NCBI GenBank assembly: GCA_947378095.1
Contig: CANCIL010000009.1
Span: 1 to 36,329, forward strand
From: Betaproteobacteria bacterium
GTDB taxonomy: Bacteria > Pseudomonadota > Gammaproteobacteria > Burkholderiales > Burkholderiaceae
Length of the DNA: 36,329 bases
Direction: 5' to 3'
Shown here in pieces: positions 8,737 to 17,060 of this stretch. The notes under the pieces were generated by a model. That model was not told the origin of the DNA, searched no databases, and saw only the letters and a list, made by a program, of their open reading frames with translations. A program made the translations under genes and the position numbers. Position 1 is the stretch's first letter; each line of letters begins with the position of its first letter.

Positions 8737-9657
8737 ATGACAACAGGATACATAACTCATCCAGACTTTCTCAAACATGAGATGGGTAGCCACCATCCAG
8801 AGTGCCCCGAGAGAATTCAGGCAATCAATGATCAATTGATTCGTAGCGGCATTGACCGTTTTTTACATCATCTAGATGCCCCCTTGGCGACAGAAGATCA
8901 ACTAGAGCTCGTGCACAGCCCTGATCACATTAACTTTGTTAAAGAGCGCTCGCCAGAAAGTGGCTATTTCATGTTGGATGGTGACACCATCATGAACCCG
9001 CACACCTATAGAGCTTCCTTGCGTGCGGCAGGCGCAGCGATAGCGGGTGTGGATGCCGTAATGAAGGGTGAAGTCGAAAATGTATTTTGTGCAGTGAGAC
9101 CGCCAGGACATCATGCTGAGCCAACGCGCTCTATGGGTTTCTGTGTATTTGATAATGTTGCCATCGCTGCACGTTATGCCATGGAGACTTATGGCATTGA
9201 GCGTGTCGCCATCATTGACTTTGATGTTCATCATGGCAACGGAACTGAGGCTGCGTTTTTCAATGAGCCAAATGTGTTGATGTGCAGTTTCTTTCAGCAT
9301 CCTTTTTATCCTTATAGCGGTTTAGATCACGCAAACAATATGGTGAATATTCCCTTGCCTGCCTCTACTAGGGGGGATGTTGTGCGCTCGATTGTGGAAG
9401 AGCGCTGGCTTCCAGCCTTACGTAATTTCGAGCCACAGCTGATTATTATTTCTGCGGGCTTTGATGCGCATCGTGAGGATGACTTAGGTCAAATGGGCTT
9501 GGTTGAAGATGACTATGTATGGATTACTCAACGTCTTAAAGAAATTGCTAAAGAATATGCGCAAGGTCGCATCGTGAGTTGTCTAGAAGGCGGTTATAAC
9601 CTTTCTGCCTTGGGCAGGAGCGTTGTGGCTCACGTGAAGGCGCTAGCAGATATTTAA
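8737..9657 (+). CDS. Histone deacetylase family protein (class II-like amidohydrolase)
   Basis: This 306-residue zinc amidohydrolase belongs to the HDAC/AcuC/acetylpolyamine-amidohydrolase superfamily. The active-site pair His125-His126 lies in RPPGHHAEP. The metal ligands Asp163 and His165 lie in DFDVHHGNGT, with Asp243 in SAGFDAHREDD, and the transition-state tyrosine is Tyr287 in GGYNLSALGRS. In bacteria such enzymes remove acetyl groups from small molecules or from acetyl-lysine; the natural substrate is not visible here. The next gene is an AMP-forming acyl-CoA ligase only 18 bases away. Since AcuC deacetylates acetyl-CoA synthetase in Bacillus, this enzyme might regulate that ligase (inference). 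A weak AAGGA lies ahead of the ATG. Confidence 0.92.
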   Translation: MTTGYITHPDFLKHEMGSHHPECPERIQAINDQLIRSGIDRFLHHLDAPLATEDQLELVHSPDHINFVKERSPESGYFMLDGDTIMNPHTYRASLRAAGAAIAGVDAVMKGEVENVFCAVRPPGHHAEPTRSMGFCVFDNVAIAARYAMETYGIERVAIIDFDVHHGNGTEAAFFNEPNVLMCSFFQHPFYPYSGLDHANNMVNIPLPASTRGDVVRSIVEERWLPALRNFEPQLIIISAGFDAHREDDLGQMGLVEDDYVWITQRLKEIAKEYAQGRIVSCLEGGYNLSALGRSVVAHVKALADI

Positions 9658-9675
9658 AAATATGATTGAAGGTAA

Positions 9676-11331
9676 ATGATGGCCAATATATATGAACAAG
9701 GTTTAGATCGTAATCCTGCGAATTTCACACCCATAACGCCGCTGTTATTTCTAGAGAGATCAGCAGAAGTCTATCCAAATCGTGTGGCGGTGATTCATGG
9801 AAAGCTACGCCAGACTTGGCAGCAAACCTATGAGCGTTGCCGCCGTCTCGCTAGTGCCTTACAAAAGCATGGCATTGGTTTGGGTGATACGGTTGCTGTG
9901 ATGCTGCCTAATACGCCGCCGATGGTAGAAGCCCATTTTGGAATTCCGATGGCTGGTGCCGTATTGAATGCCTTAAACACCCGCTTAGATCCAGAGTCAA
10001 TTGCCTTTATGCTCAATCATGGTGAGGCTAAGGTAGTCATCGTGGATCCAGAGTTTTCTGGTGTAATGAAAAAAGCATTAGAGCTTGCCAAGAAAGAAGG
10101 CGGCCGTGACATCTTGGTGATTGATGTCGAGGAAAATGAATTTGATGTGCCAGGCGAAAAATTAGGCAAGCTGACTTATGAGAAGCTGCTCTCTGAAGGC
10201 GATCCAAATTTTGCATGGCAGGTGCCCGCTGATGAGTGGCAAGCCATTTGCTTAAATTACACCTCTGGCACTACCGGCAATCCGAAGGGCGTGGTTTATC
10301 ACCATCGAGGTGCCACCATTAATGCTGTCTCTAATATTCTTGATTGGGACATCAATAAGCATCCTATCTACCTCTGGACTCTACCTATGTTCCATTGCAA
10401 TGGCTGGTGCTTCCCATGGACGATAGCTGCACGCGCAGGCGTCAATGTGTGCTTGCGTCGCGTCGATGCACAACATATTTTTGCTGCAATTAAGGAGCAT
10501 GGCGTCACACATTACTGTGCCGCCCCAATTGTGCATAACCTATTAGTGAATGCCCCTAAAGAATTAAAGGCTGGCGTGCCTTCAGGGGTTAAAGGCTTAA
10601 TTGCTGGCGCAGCGCCGCCCGCTTCGATTATTGAAGGTATGGAGAAATTAGGTTTTGACTTAACCCATGTCTATGGTTTGACTGAGGTTTATGGTCCTGC
10701 TGCAGTTTGCGTTAAGCAAGACGAGTGGAATGATATGGATATTGGAGAGCGTGCTCGCTTAAATGCAAGACAGGGTGTGCGTTATCACATGCAGCAGGCG
10801 ATTACCGTATTAAATCCAGAAACGATGGAGCCAGTGCCTGCTGATGGTGAGACCATGGGCGAAATTATGTTTAAGGGCAATATCGCCATGAAGGGTTACC
10901 TCAAGAATGAGAAAGCCACGAGAGAAGCTTTTGAGGGTGGCTGGTTTCATTCTGGTGACTTAGCAGTCATGAATCCCGATGGTTATGTGAAGATGAAAGA
11001 TCGTAGTAAAGACATCATCATTTCTGGAGGTGAAAATATTTCTTCTGTTGAGGTAGAGGATGTGCTTTATCGTCATCCTGCAGTCAATGCTGCTGCAGTG
11101 GTTGCTAAGCCTGATCCAAAGTGGGGAGAAACGCCCTGCGCCTTCTTGGAAATTAAGCCTGGAGCTGAAGTGACTGCTGACGAGATCATTACCCACTGTA
11201 AGCAACATTTGGCAGGCTTTAAGGTTCCTAGGGCTATTGTGTTCTGCGAACTGCCCAAGACTTCAACCGGCAAAATTCAGAAGTTTGAGTTGCGCAAGCA
11301 GGCTGGATCTGCCACGGCTATTGATGTCTAG
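9676..11331 (+). CDS. AMP-forming acyl-CoA synthetase (DmdB-like/medium-chain type)
   Basis: This 551-residue ANL-superfamily enzyme activates a carboxylic acid to its CoA thioester through an acyl-adenylate. The P-loop is YTSGTTGNPKGVVYHHRG, the A5 motif is YGLTEVYGPA, and the hinge/A7-A8 region is GWFHSGDLAVMNPDGYVKM followed by SKDIIISGGENISSVEVED. The catalytic A10 lysine is in PKTSTGKIQKFELR. The domain style matches ligases for short/medium acids and methylmercaptopropionate (DmdB) as well as uncharacterised fatty-acid ligases; the acid is not known. AAGGT precedes ATG 9676, and an alternative ATG follows one codon later. It lies directly before the ETF and acyl-CoA dehydrogenase genes, so activation and first oxidation appear to be linked. 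Confidence 0.92.
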   Translation: MMANIYEQGLDRNPANFTPITPLLFLERSAEVYPNRVAVIHGKLRQTWQQTYERCRRLASALQKHGIGLGDTVAVMLPNTPPMVEAHFGIPMAGAVLNALNTRLDPESIAFMLNHGEAKVVIVDPEFSGVMKKALELAKKEGGRDILVIDVEENEFDVPGEKLGKLTYEKLLSEGDPNFAWQVPADEWQAICLNYTSGTTGNPKGVVYHHRGATINAVSNILDWDINKHPIYLWTLPMFHCNGWCFPWTIAARAGVNVCLRRVDAQHIFAAIKEHGVTHYCAAPIVHNLLVNAPKELKAGVPSGVKGLIAGAAPPASIIEGMEKLGFDLTHVYGLTEVYGPAAVCVKQDEWNDMDIGERARLNARQGVRYHMQQAITVLNPETMEPVPADGETMGEIMFKGNIAMKGYLKNEKATREAFEGGWFHSGDLAVMNPDGYVKMKDRSKDIIISGGENISSVEVEDVLYRHPAVNAAAVVAKPDPKWGETPCAFLEIKPGAEVTADEIITHCKQHLAGFKVPRAIVFCELPKTSTGKIQKFELRKQAGSATAIDV

Positions 11332-11387
11332 AACTTTAGCTCCTGGGGCGGATAAAATAGATCATTAACCATTATTGAGAATTCCAA

Positions 11388-12137
11388 ATGAAAATCTTAG
11401 TAGCTGTAAAGCGCGTTGTGGACTACAACGTCAAAGTACGCGTCAAGTCTGATAACACCGGCGTAGATATCGCCAACGTCAAAATGAGCATGAATCCTTT
11501 TGATGAGATTGCTGTTGAAGAAGCGGTGCGTCTCAAAGAGGCGGGTGTTGCTACTGAAGTCGTGGTGGTTTCTGCTGGCGTTGCTCAGTGTCAAGAAACG
11601 CTGCGGACAGCTTTGGCGATTGGTGCTGATCGTGCCATCTTAGTAGAAACTGATGCTGACTTACAGCCTTTAGCAGTAGCCAAGATTCTGAAGGCGCTCT
11701 CAGATAAAGAGCAAGCTCAAATCATTATCCTAGGAAAACAAGCCATTGATGATGACAGTAATCAAACTGGTCAAATGTTGGCTAGCTTGCTTGATATTCC
11801 ACAGGCCACCTTTGCATCTAAATTAGTAGTAGCAGATGGCAAAGCAACTGTCACACGTGAAGTGGATGGCGGCTTAGAGACAATCGCGCTCCATTTGCCT
11901 GCAGTTATCACTACGGACTTGCGTTTGAATGAGCCACGTTATGTGACTTTGCCAAACATCATGAAGGCCAAGAAAAAACCTTTAGACATCGTCAAGCCTG
12001 AAGAGCTTGGAGTAGATATTGCTCCACGCTTAAAGACTATTAAAGTTGAAGAGCCACCTAAGCGTAGCGCTGGTGTAATGGTTGCTGACGTAGCGGCCCT
12101 TGTTGATAAATTAAAAAATGAAGCGAAGGTGATCTAA
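11388..12137 (+). CDS. etfB: Electron transfer flavoprotein beta subunit
   Basis: This 249-residue EtfB starts [20 protein letters not shown] and contains the AMP-binding region [17 protein letters not shown]. The docking segment [20 protein letters not shown] includes the recognition loop that binds partner dehydrogenases. ETF is a soluble FAD/AMP heterodimer that carries electrons from acyl-CoA dehydrogenases to ETF:ubiquinone oxidoreductase and the quinone pool. It abuts etfA with no gap, and the dehydrogenase follows. A TAAAAT at 11353-11358 in the 56-base gap before the gene could be a -10 box, but no convincing -35 goes with it. Confidence 0.97.
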   Translation: MKILVAVKRVVDYNVKVRVKSDNTGVDIANVKMSMNPFDEIAVEEAVRLKEAGVATEVVVVSAGVAQCQETLRTALAIGADRAILVETDADLQPLAVAKILKALSDKEQAQIIILGKQAIDDDSNQTGQMLASLLDIPQATFASKLVVADGKATVTREVDGGLETIALHLPAVITTDLRLNEPRYVTLPNIMKAKKKPLDIVKPEELGVDIAPRLKTIKVEEPPKRSAGVMVADVAALVDKLKNEAKVI

Positions 12138-13073
12138 ATGGCTGCTCTTGTTATTGCTGAACACGACAATCTGTCTTTAAAGCCCGCAACCCTCAATGCG
12201 GTAGCTGCCGCTTTGCAGTGCTCTCCAGATGTGGATATTTTGGTTGCTGGTAACGGTGCTGATGCAGCAGCGGCTGCGGCTGCTCAAATTGCTGGCGTCC
12301 GCAAAGTTATTCAAGTGGATGCGCCTGCTTTAGGGGATCAGTTAGCAGAACCTTTGGCTGCACAAATCCTCTCTGTTGCAAGTAACTATAGCCACTTGCT
12401 AGCACCTGCCACTGCTAATGGTAAGAATGTCATGCCACGAGTTGCTGCTAAATTAGATGTGGCTCAACTATCAGATATTACAAAGGTAGTAAGTGCTGAT
12501 ACATTTGAGCGCCCTATCTATGCAGGCAATGCGATTGCAACTGTGCAATCGGGTGATTCCGTCAAAGTGATTACAGTGCGTACCACTGGTTTTGATCCAG
12601 TGGCTGCTACTGGTGGTACTGCTAGTGTAGAGAAGCAGACAGCTGCTGAGAGCGCGGGCAAATCTGCTTTTGTAGGTCGCGAACTAACTAAGTCTGATCG
12701 TCCAGAACTCACTGCTGCCAAGATTATTGTTTCTGGTGGACGTGGCTTAGGATCGGGTGAAAAGTATCAAGAGATCATCACGCCTCTCGCTGATACATTG
12801 GGCGCGGCACTAGGTGCTTCTCGCGCTGCGGTAGACGCAGGCTATGTATCTAATGATTATCAAGTAGGTCAAACCGGCAAAATTGTGGCCCCACAACTTT
12901 ATGTTGCCGTTGGTATCTCTGGTGCTATTCAGCACTTAGCAGGCATGAAAGATTCCAAGGTGATTGTGGCCATTAATAAAGATCCTGAAGCACCAATTTT
13001 TGGAGTAGCTGATTACGGTTTGGTAGCGGACTTAAATACTGCTGTGCCAGAGTTAACAAAAGCACTCAGCTAG
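12138..13073 (+). CDS. etfA: Electron transfer flavoprotein alpha subunit
   Basis: This 311-residue EtfA has an Ala-rich N-terminal domain. Its C-terminal FAD-binding domain shows VSGGRGLGSGEKY, the SRAAVDAGYV segment, GQTGKIVAPQLYVAVGISGA and AINKDPEAPIFGVADYGLVAD, all characteristic of the family. It starts at ATG 12138 immediately after the etfB stop. AAGGTGAT at the end of etfB serves as ribosome-binding site, so the two subunits are translationally linked and probably made in equal amounts. Confidence 0.97.
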   Translation: MAALVIAEHDNLSLKPATLNAVAAALQCSPDVDILVAGNGADAAAAAAAQIAGVRKVIQVDAPALGDQLAEPLAAQILSVASNYSHLLAPATANGKNVMPRVAAKLDVAQLSDITKVVSADTFERPIYAGNAIATVQSGDSVKVITVRTTGFDPVAATGGTASVEKQTAAESAGKSAFVGRELTKSDRPELTAAKIIVSGGRGLGSGEKYQEIITPLADTLGAALGASRAAVDAGYVSNDYQVGQTGKIVAPQLYVAVGISGAIQHLAGMKDSKVIVAINKDPEAPIFGVADYGLVADLNTAVPELTKALS

Positions 13074-13095
13074 ATCTGAGGAACTAGGAGTAGTA

Positions 13096-14883
13096 ATGCC
13101 ATATGTAGCCCCCGTTAAGGATATGTTGTTTGTAATGAATGAATTAGCGGGGCTTGCGGAGGTTGTGGCTTATCCCTCTTATGCAGAAGCGGGTGCTGAT
13201 GTGGATTTAGCGCCAGCTATATTAGAAGAGTCAGCCAAATTTAATCAAGATGTAGTAGCGCCACTGAACTGGCCTAGCGATCAGACTCCGAGTTCATTAA
13301 AGGATGGTGTTGTTACTACCACTCCTGGCTTTAAGGATGCTTTTGCGCAGTTCGCTGCCGCGGGATGGCAGGGGGTAATTCATCCTGCAGAGTTTGGTGG
13401 ACAAGGCCTACCAAAGCTGATTGCAACTGCATGCTTTGAGATGGTTCACTCAGCCAGCCTATCTTTTGCTCTATGTCCGATGCTGACCGATGGTGCAATC
13501 GAGGCTTTACTCACAGCGGCTAGCCCAGAACTTCAAGAACAATTTGTGCCGCAGATGATTGCTGGAGAGTGGACTGGCTCAATGTGCTTAACCGAGCCTC
13601 AAGCTGGATCGGATTTATCGATGGTTCGCTCACGTGCCGTCCCAGAAGGTGATGGAACTTACCGAATTTTTGGCACAAAGATTTATATCACCTATGGTGA
13701 GCACGACATGGCTAAAAATATCGTGCATCTTGTCTTGGCTAGAACGCCTGATGCTCCAGAAGGTGTCAAGGGAATTTCTTTATTTGTAGTGCCCAAGTTT
13801 ATGGTGAATGCTAATGGATCCTTAGGTGAGCGTAATGATGTTCATTGCGTATCCATTGAGCATAAGTTAGGTATTAAAGCGAGCCCAACAGCAGTATTGC
13901 AATTTGGCGATCATGGTGGTGCCGTTGCTTATTTAGTCGGCGAAGAAAATCGTGGTCTGGAGTATATGTTCGTGATGATGAATGCCGCTCGATTTGCGGT
14001 AGGCATGCAAGGCATTGCAGTAGCAGAAAGAGCGTATCAAAAAGCAGTTCAGTATGCCAAGGATCGAGTCCAAAGTCGTGACTTAGCGGGGTCTCCTGGT
14101 CCAGTTGCTATTATTCATCAGCCGGATGTGAAGCGCATGCTCATGACGATGCGCGCCTATACAGAGGCTTGCCGAGCTTTGGCTTACTATGCGGCTGCGG
14201 CCTATGATGCGCAACATGCTGCACCCGATGAGACTGAGCAAAAAGCAAACCAAGCTATCTATGAGTTTTTGGTTCCTATCGTCAAAGGCTTCTCGACAGA
14301 GATGTCGATTGAGGTCGCCAGTCTTGGGGTGCAAGTTCATGGCGGCATGGGATTCATTGAAGAGACCGGTGCTGCTCAGCACTATCGGGATGCACGCATT
14401 TTGACAATATATGAAGGCACTACTGCTATTCAGGCAAATGATTTAGTTGGCAGAAAAACAGTTCGCGATGGTGGTACGACCGCTAAGGTGCTTGTGCAAA
14501 AGATTATGCAAACTGAAAAAGACCTGGCTGCTAGCGCTACAGAAGATGCAAAAGCCGTTCTGAAACAACTTAGTGCAGGGCGCATGGCTTTCGAAGAGGT
14601 TGTTACTTACATTCTGGCTAATGCCAAGAGTGATGCCAAGGCGGTGTATGCAGGCAGCGTCGCGTATTTGCGTTTATGCGGTTTGGTATTGGGTGCATGG
14701 CAGATGGCTCGTGGCTTATTGGCAGCGCAGCGTTTACGTGAAGCCGATCCTAGTTTTTATGATGCCAAAATTACTACAGCACGTTTTTTTGCTGAAAATT
14801 TATTGCCACAGTCACAAGCGCTAGCTATATCGATTATTGAGAGCGGTCAGTCTACGAATGCCTTAGCGGTAGAGCAGTTCTAA
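13096..14883 (+). CDS. Acyl-CoA dehydrogenase, long form with C-terminal extension (DmdC-like)
   Basis: This flavoprotein has 595 residues, about 200 more than a typical acyl-CoA dehydrogenase. The N-terminal helical domain, the FAD/acyl-CoA segment MCLTEPQAGSDLSMVRS and the helix bundle are present. The catalytic base is predicted as Glu440 in TIYEGTTAIQANDL, and GVQVHGGMGFIEETGAAQHY marks the C-terminal core. The ~130-residue extension resembles the acetyl-CoA-dehydrogenase-like C-terminal domain of long forms such as 3-methylmercaptopropionyl-CoA dehydrogenase (DmdC); the substrate here is not established. A good GGAG lies before ATG 13096. It follows etfA by 22 bases, so its electrons probably go to the neighbouring ETF. 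Confidence 0.92.
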   Translation: MPYVAPVKDMLFVMNELAGLAEVVAYPSYAEAGADVDLAPAILEESAKFNQDVVAPLNWPSDQTPSSLKDGVVTTTPGFKDAFAQFAAAGWQGVIHPAEFGGQGLPKLIATACFEMVHSASLSFALCPMLTDGAIEALLTAASPELQEQFVPQMIAGEWTGSMCLTEPQAGSDLSMVRSRAVPEGDGTYRIFGTKIYITYGEHDMAKNIVHLVLARTPDAPEGVKGISLFVVPKFMVNANGSLGERNDVHCVSIEHKLGIKASPTAVLQFGDHGGAVAYLVGEENRGLEYMFVMMNAARFAVGMQGIAVAERAYQKAVQYAKDRVQSRDLAGSPGPVAIIHQPDVKRMLMTMRAYTEACRALAYYAAAAYDAQHAAPDETEQKANQAIYEFLVPIVKGFSTEMSIEVASLGVQVHGGMGFIEETGAAQHYRDARILTIYEGTTAIQANDLVGRKTVRDGGTTAKVLVQKIMQTEKDLAASATEDAKAVLKQLSAGRMAFEEVVTYILANAKSDAKAVYAGSVAYLRLCGLVLGAWQMARGLLAAQRLREADPSFYDAKITTARFFAENLLPQSQALAISIIESGQSTNALAVEQF

Positions 14884-14905
14884 GACTATTTCTTGATATA
14901 CAAGC

Positions 14906-14938
14906 AAAACTATCCGCAATTACTGAGATAGTTTTTTT
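14906..14938 (+). terminator. Terminator after the acyl-CoA dehydrogenase operon
   Basis: AAAACTATC (14906-14914) pairs with GATAGTTTT (14927-14935) and runs into a T tract. The loop holds the stop codon of the convergent membrane-protein gene. On the opposite strand the stem is followed by TTTTGCTTG, so it may also work weakly there. Confidence 0.75.
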
Positions 14939-15366
14939 GCTTCATAGATTTGAGAAATAAAGAATTGCTCAAAAGAAATGGCTAAAAAAGTCATCATGAC
15001 ACCAGCGCCGAACACTAAAGAAAATATTACGGTCAGTATTACGGGCCAACCTGAGCGGGTACGCTTGGATTCTTCGATACCGGGATTAAATTGAGCATCC
15101 CATTTTTCATCGGGTCGTAAGCCTAAAGCAATTGTCGTTAACCAGCTCGCTTCAATTGCAATAAAACCAAAGGTAATTAAGACCCAGCCTGGCGCTGAAT
15201 GAAAGTGCGCTGCCTTCAATAGACCCCAACCTGCTATTCCGCCAAGAAGGGCGATGAATTGAACCCAAGCCCAAAATGATTTGAAGCCTTGCAAGTAAAA
15301 GCAATTCAAACCAGTGCCTGGAAAAAAGAATCCAAGTGCGCAAAAAATCAGTTTCGAGTTTTTCAT
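14920..15366 (-). CDS. Small multi-pass membrane protein, function unknown
   Basis: I do not recognise a characterised family with certainty. The 148-residue product has about four hydrophobic segments: residues ~5-22 (IFCALGFFFPGTGLNCFYL), ~30-50, ~58-82 and ~112-132. A short charged cytoplasmic loop (RPDEKWDAQFNPGIEESKRT) lies between the third and fourth. The opening GFFFPGTGLNCFYLQGFKSFWAW recalls TM2-type proteins, which have a glycine-rich hairpin. It lies 12 bases downstream of the META-domain lipoprotein gene on the same strand and is probably co-transcribed with it. Confidence 0.7.
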   Translation of the reverse strand: MKNSKLIFCALGFFFPGTGLNCFYLQGFKSFWAWVQFIALLGGIAGWGLLKAAHFHSAPGWVLITFGFIAIEASWLTTIALGLRPDEKWDAQFNPGIEESKRTRSGWPVILTVIFSLVFGAGVMMTFLAISFEQFFISQIYEAKKLSQ

Positions 15367-15378
15367 GAATGATTCAAC

Positions 15379-15915
15379 TTATTTACTAGGTACTGTGTTG
15401 CTGCGCTGAGTAAAACTTAAAACTTCACGGTCAGTGCCAATCATGAGTAATTGATCGCCATTGCGCACAATGCTGCGATAGTCGTTGAGCTCATATAGAA
15501 AGTCATTCTCGAGTTCCATGCGTGCAGGGGAGCATGACATTTTGGTGCTGATGATTTGTTTAAAGGTAAACCCTTTTGCATCTTCATCTAGGCTGGCGGT
15601 AAAGCGATTGCATCCTGTGGAGCCGCTGACTCGATCGCCTTTGACATCAAAAATGATCTGGATGGGATTGCTATTTTCACCTTGAGGTATCTGGCGCGTG
15701 CGGACCTCCCCATTGGTGTTGGGGGGTAAATTCCAGCGCGTTAACTCCCACTTGGTATTGCGCAACTCGCTACTGGGCGGACTGGTTTTCGCTCCGCAAG
15801 GGGGTATTACGTTGGCGCAAGCCGTCAAAAGCGACAATCCAAGGCAAGAAATCGTCATCAATAGACTATTTAAGCTGCTTTTAGAGGGGCTAGAAATCAC
15901 TATTTTGGCAGTCAT
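15379..15915 (-). CDS. META-domain (HslJ-like) lipoprotein
   Basis: The product has 178 residues. A hydrophobic signal with lipobox LLTAC (about residues 29-33) predicts an outer-membrane or periplasmic lipoprotein. The rest matches a META/HslJ domain: NTKWELTRWN near the start, SGSTGCNRFTASLDE in the middle, and IISTKMSCSPARMELENDF, the conserved Cys/Met segment. E. coli HslJ is a heat-inducible protein linked to novobiocin resistance; the molecular role of the domain is unknown. The first ATG has no ribosome-binding site, and an internal ATG 19 codons later (MTISCLGLSLLTAC) could be the real start. It is divergent from the rpsP operon. Confidence 0.8.
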   Translation of the reverse strand: MTAKIVISSPSKSSLNSLLMTISCLGLSLLTACANVIPPCGAKTSPPSSELRNTKWELTRWNLPPNTNGEVRTRQIPQGENSNPIQIIFDVKGDRVSGSTGCNRFTASLDEDAKGFTFKQIISTKMSCSPARMELENDFLYELNDYRSIVRNGDQLLMIGTDREVLSFTQRSNTVPSK

Positions 15916-15993
15916 TTTTTATAAGTTATTGATTTATATATATTTTTTACTATTAATGGTTTTCTATTCTACTGGCTTAAACGCTTAAATAGG

Positions 15994-16022
15994 TGGAAGA
16001 AGTAGGGGTTTTCGTCTAGAAT
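15994..16022 (+). promoter_or_regulatory. Candidate promoter of the rpsP-rimM-trmD-rplS operon
   Basis: TAGAAT at 16017-16022 is a good -10 match; the hexamer 17 bases upstream (TGGAAG) is a poor -35. It lies in the 223-base region between the divergent META-domain gene and rpsP, which otherwise holds AT-rich sequence. It would give an untranslated leader of roughly 110 bases. Confidence 0.35.
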
Positions 16023-16138
16023 ATGAGGTTTTCCGCTCTACCGTGCATTTGCTTGGTGAGCTGGAGCCCAAGGTTTTTTGTAGAAATTTCATTGGGTTGT
16101 AATCAACCTGTTTTCATTTTAGATTTTAAGGAATAAGT

Positions 16139-16384
16139 ATGGTCGTCATTCGACTGGCACGCGGCGGCTCTAAGAAGCGCCCTTTTTACAGCATCGTTGC
16201 TACTGATAAGCGCAACCGTCGCGACTCGAACTTTATCGAGCGTATTGGTTACTTCAATCCACAGGCAGCTGAATCTGAGCAAGCAATGCGCATTGCTCAA
16301 GATCGTTTGACCTACTGGACTGGTGTTGGTGCTCAAGTATCTCCAACGGTTGTTCGTTTGATCAAAAATAATCCTGCTGTTTAA
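16139..16384 (+). CDS. rpsP: 30S ribosomal protein S16
   Basis: This 81-residue protein starts [20 protein letters not shown] and contains [19 protein letters not shown], the classic bS16 signature. It is a small-subunit assembly protein bound to 16S rRNA. AAGGA at 16128-16132 gives a strong ribosome-binding site. It is the first gene of the trmD operon, followed by a long hairpin before rimM. Confidence 0.98.
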   Translation: MVVIRLARGGSKKRPFYSIVATDKRNRRDSNFIERIGYFNPQAAESEQAMRIAQDRLTYWTGVGAQVSPTVVRLIKNNPAV

Positions 16385-16395
16385 ATTTCATTTAT

Positions 16396-16428
16396 CTAAA
16401 AACTTCATTTTCGGAATGGAGTTTTTAG
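16396..16428 (+). promoter_or_regulatory. Intercistronic hairpin between rpsP and rimM
   Basis: A 14-bp stem with one G-U pair (16396-16409 with 16415-16428) surrounds a short loop containing UUCG at 16410-16413. No T run follows directly, so it is not a standard terminator. It could be an attenuator, a processing site or a 3'-end stabiliser for rpsP mRNA. Confidence 0.6.
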
Positions 16429-16478
16429 TAGCAGGATTTTTAGTAGTTTTTATTTTGGGAAAATAAGGTGTCTTTCAC

Positions 16479-17045
16479 ATGAGTACACCTTCCCTTAATG
16501 ACTTGATTGAACTTGGCGCTATTTCTGAAGCGCAAGGTTTGCAGGGACAAGTGAAGGTTAGACCTCACTCATCTGATCCTGTAGCACTTCTATCTTCCAA
16601 ACAAGTTTGGCTCTCTTTAATCCCACGCAGGGATGCTGGCGTTTCTACGTCTGTAGAGCAAGCCTCCTTGACGCAATATAAAGTCAAGAGTGCCAAGATG
16701 CACAGCGGCAATGTTGTGATGGCATTAGAGGGTGTAGCAGATCGAGATCAAGCGCTAGCCTTAAAAGGTGCTCGTATCTTGGTAGCTCGCGATGCGTTTC
16801 CAAAAGTGGATGGTGATAGCTATTACTGGGTAGATTTGATTGGATGCCAAGCGATCAATTTACAAAATGAGGTTTTAGGTGAGGTTGTTGACGTCACTGA
16901 AAATGGTGCTCATGGCGTGATTGCGATTGGCGATGCCGCTACTAAAGAAATGAAGTACCTGGTTCCCTTCGTAAAAGAAGTTGTAAAAAATGTAGACTTG
17001 CCAAATAAATCCATTACGCTGGATTGGCAATTGGACTGGCAATAA
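16479..17045 (+). CDS. rimM: Ribosome maturation factor RimM
   Basis: This 188-residue protein has the two-domain RimM layout. The N-terminal beta-barrel begins with LIELGAISEAQGLQGQVKVR. The C-terminal PRC-barrel has YYWVDLIGCQAINLQNEVLG, the segment VTENGAHGVIAI, and the ending KYLVPFVKEVVKNVDL. RimM binds S19 and helps mature the head of the 30S subunit. ATG 16479 is preceded by AAGGTG at 16465-16470. The 94-base gap after rpsP contains a hairpin that may lower its expression relative to S16. Confidence 0.96.
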   Translation: MSTPSLNDLIELGAISEAQGLQGQVKVRPHSSDPVALLSSKQVWLSLIPRRDAGVSTSVEQASLTQYKVKSAKMHSGNVVMALEGVADRDQALALKGARILVARDAFPKVDGDSYYWVDLIGCQAINLQNEVLGEVVDVTENGAHGVIAIGDAATKEMKYLVPFVKEVVKNVDLPNKSITLDWQLDWQ

Positions 17046-17060
17046 GTCAGAAAATAAAAC

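Noticed and set aside
8902-9300. 132-codon minus-strand frame inside the HDAC-like gene
   Set aside because: It lies wholly inside a clear gene with catalytic motifs; the frame has odd residue composition and no recognisable domain.
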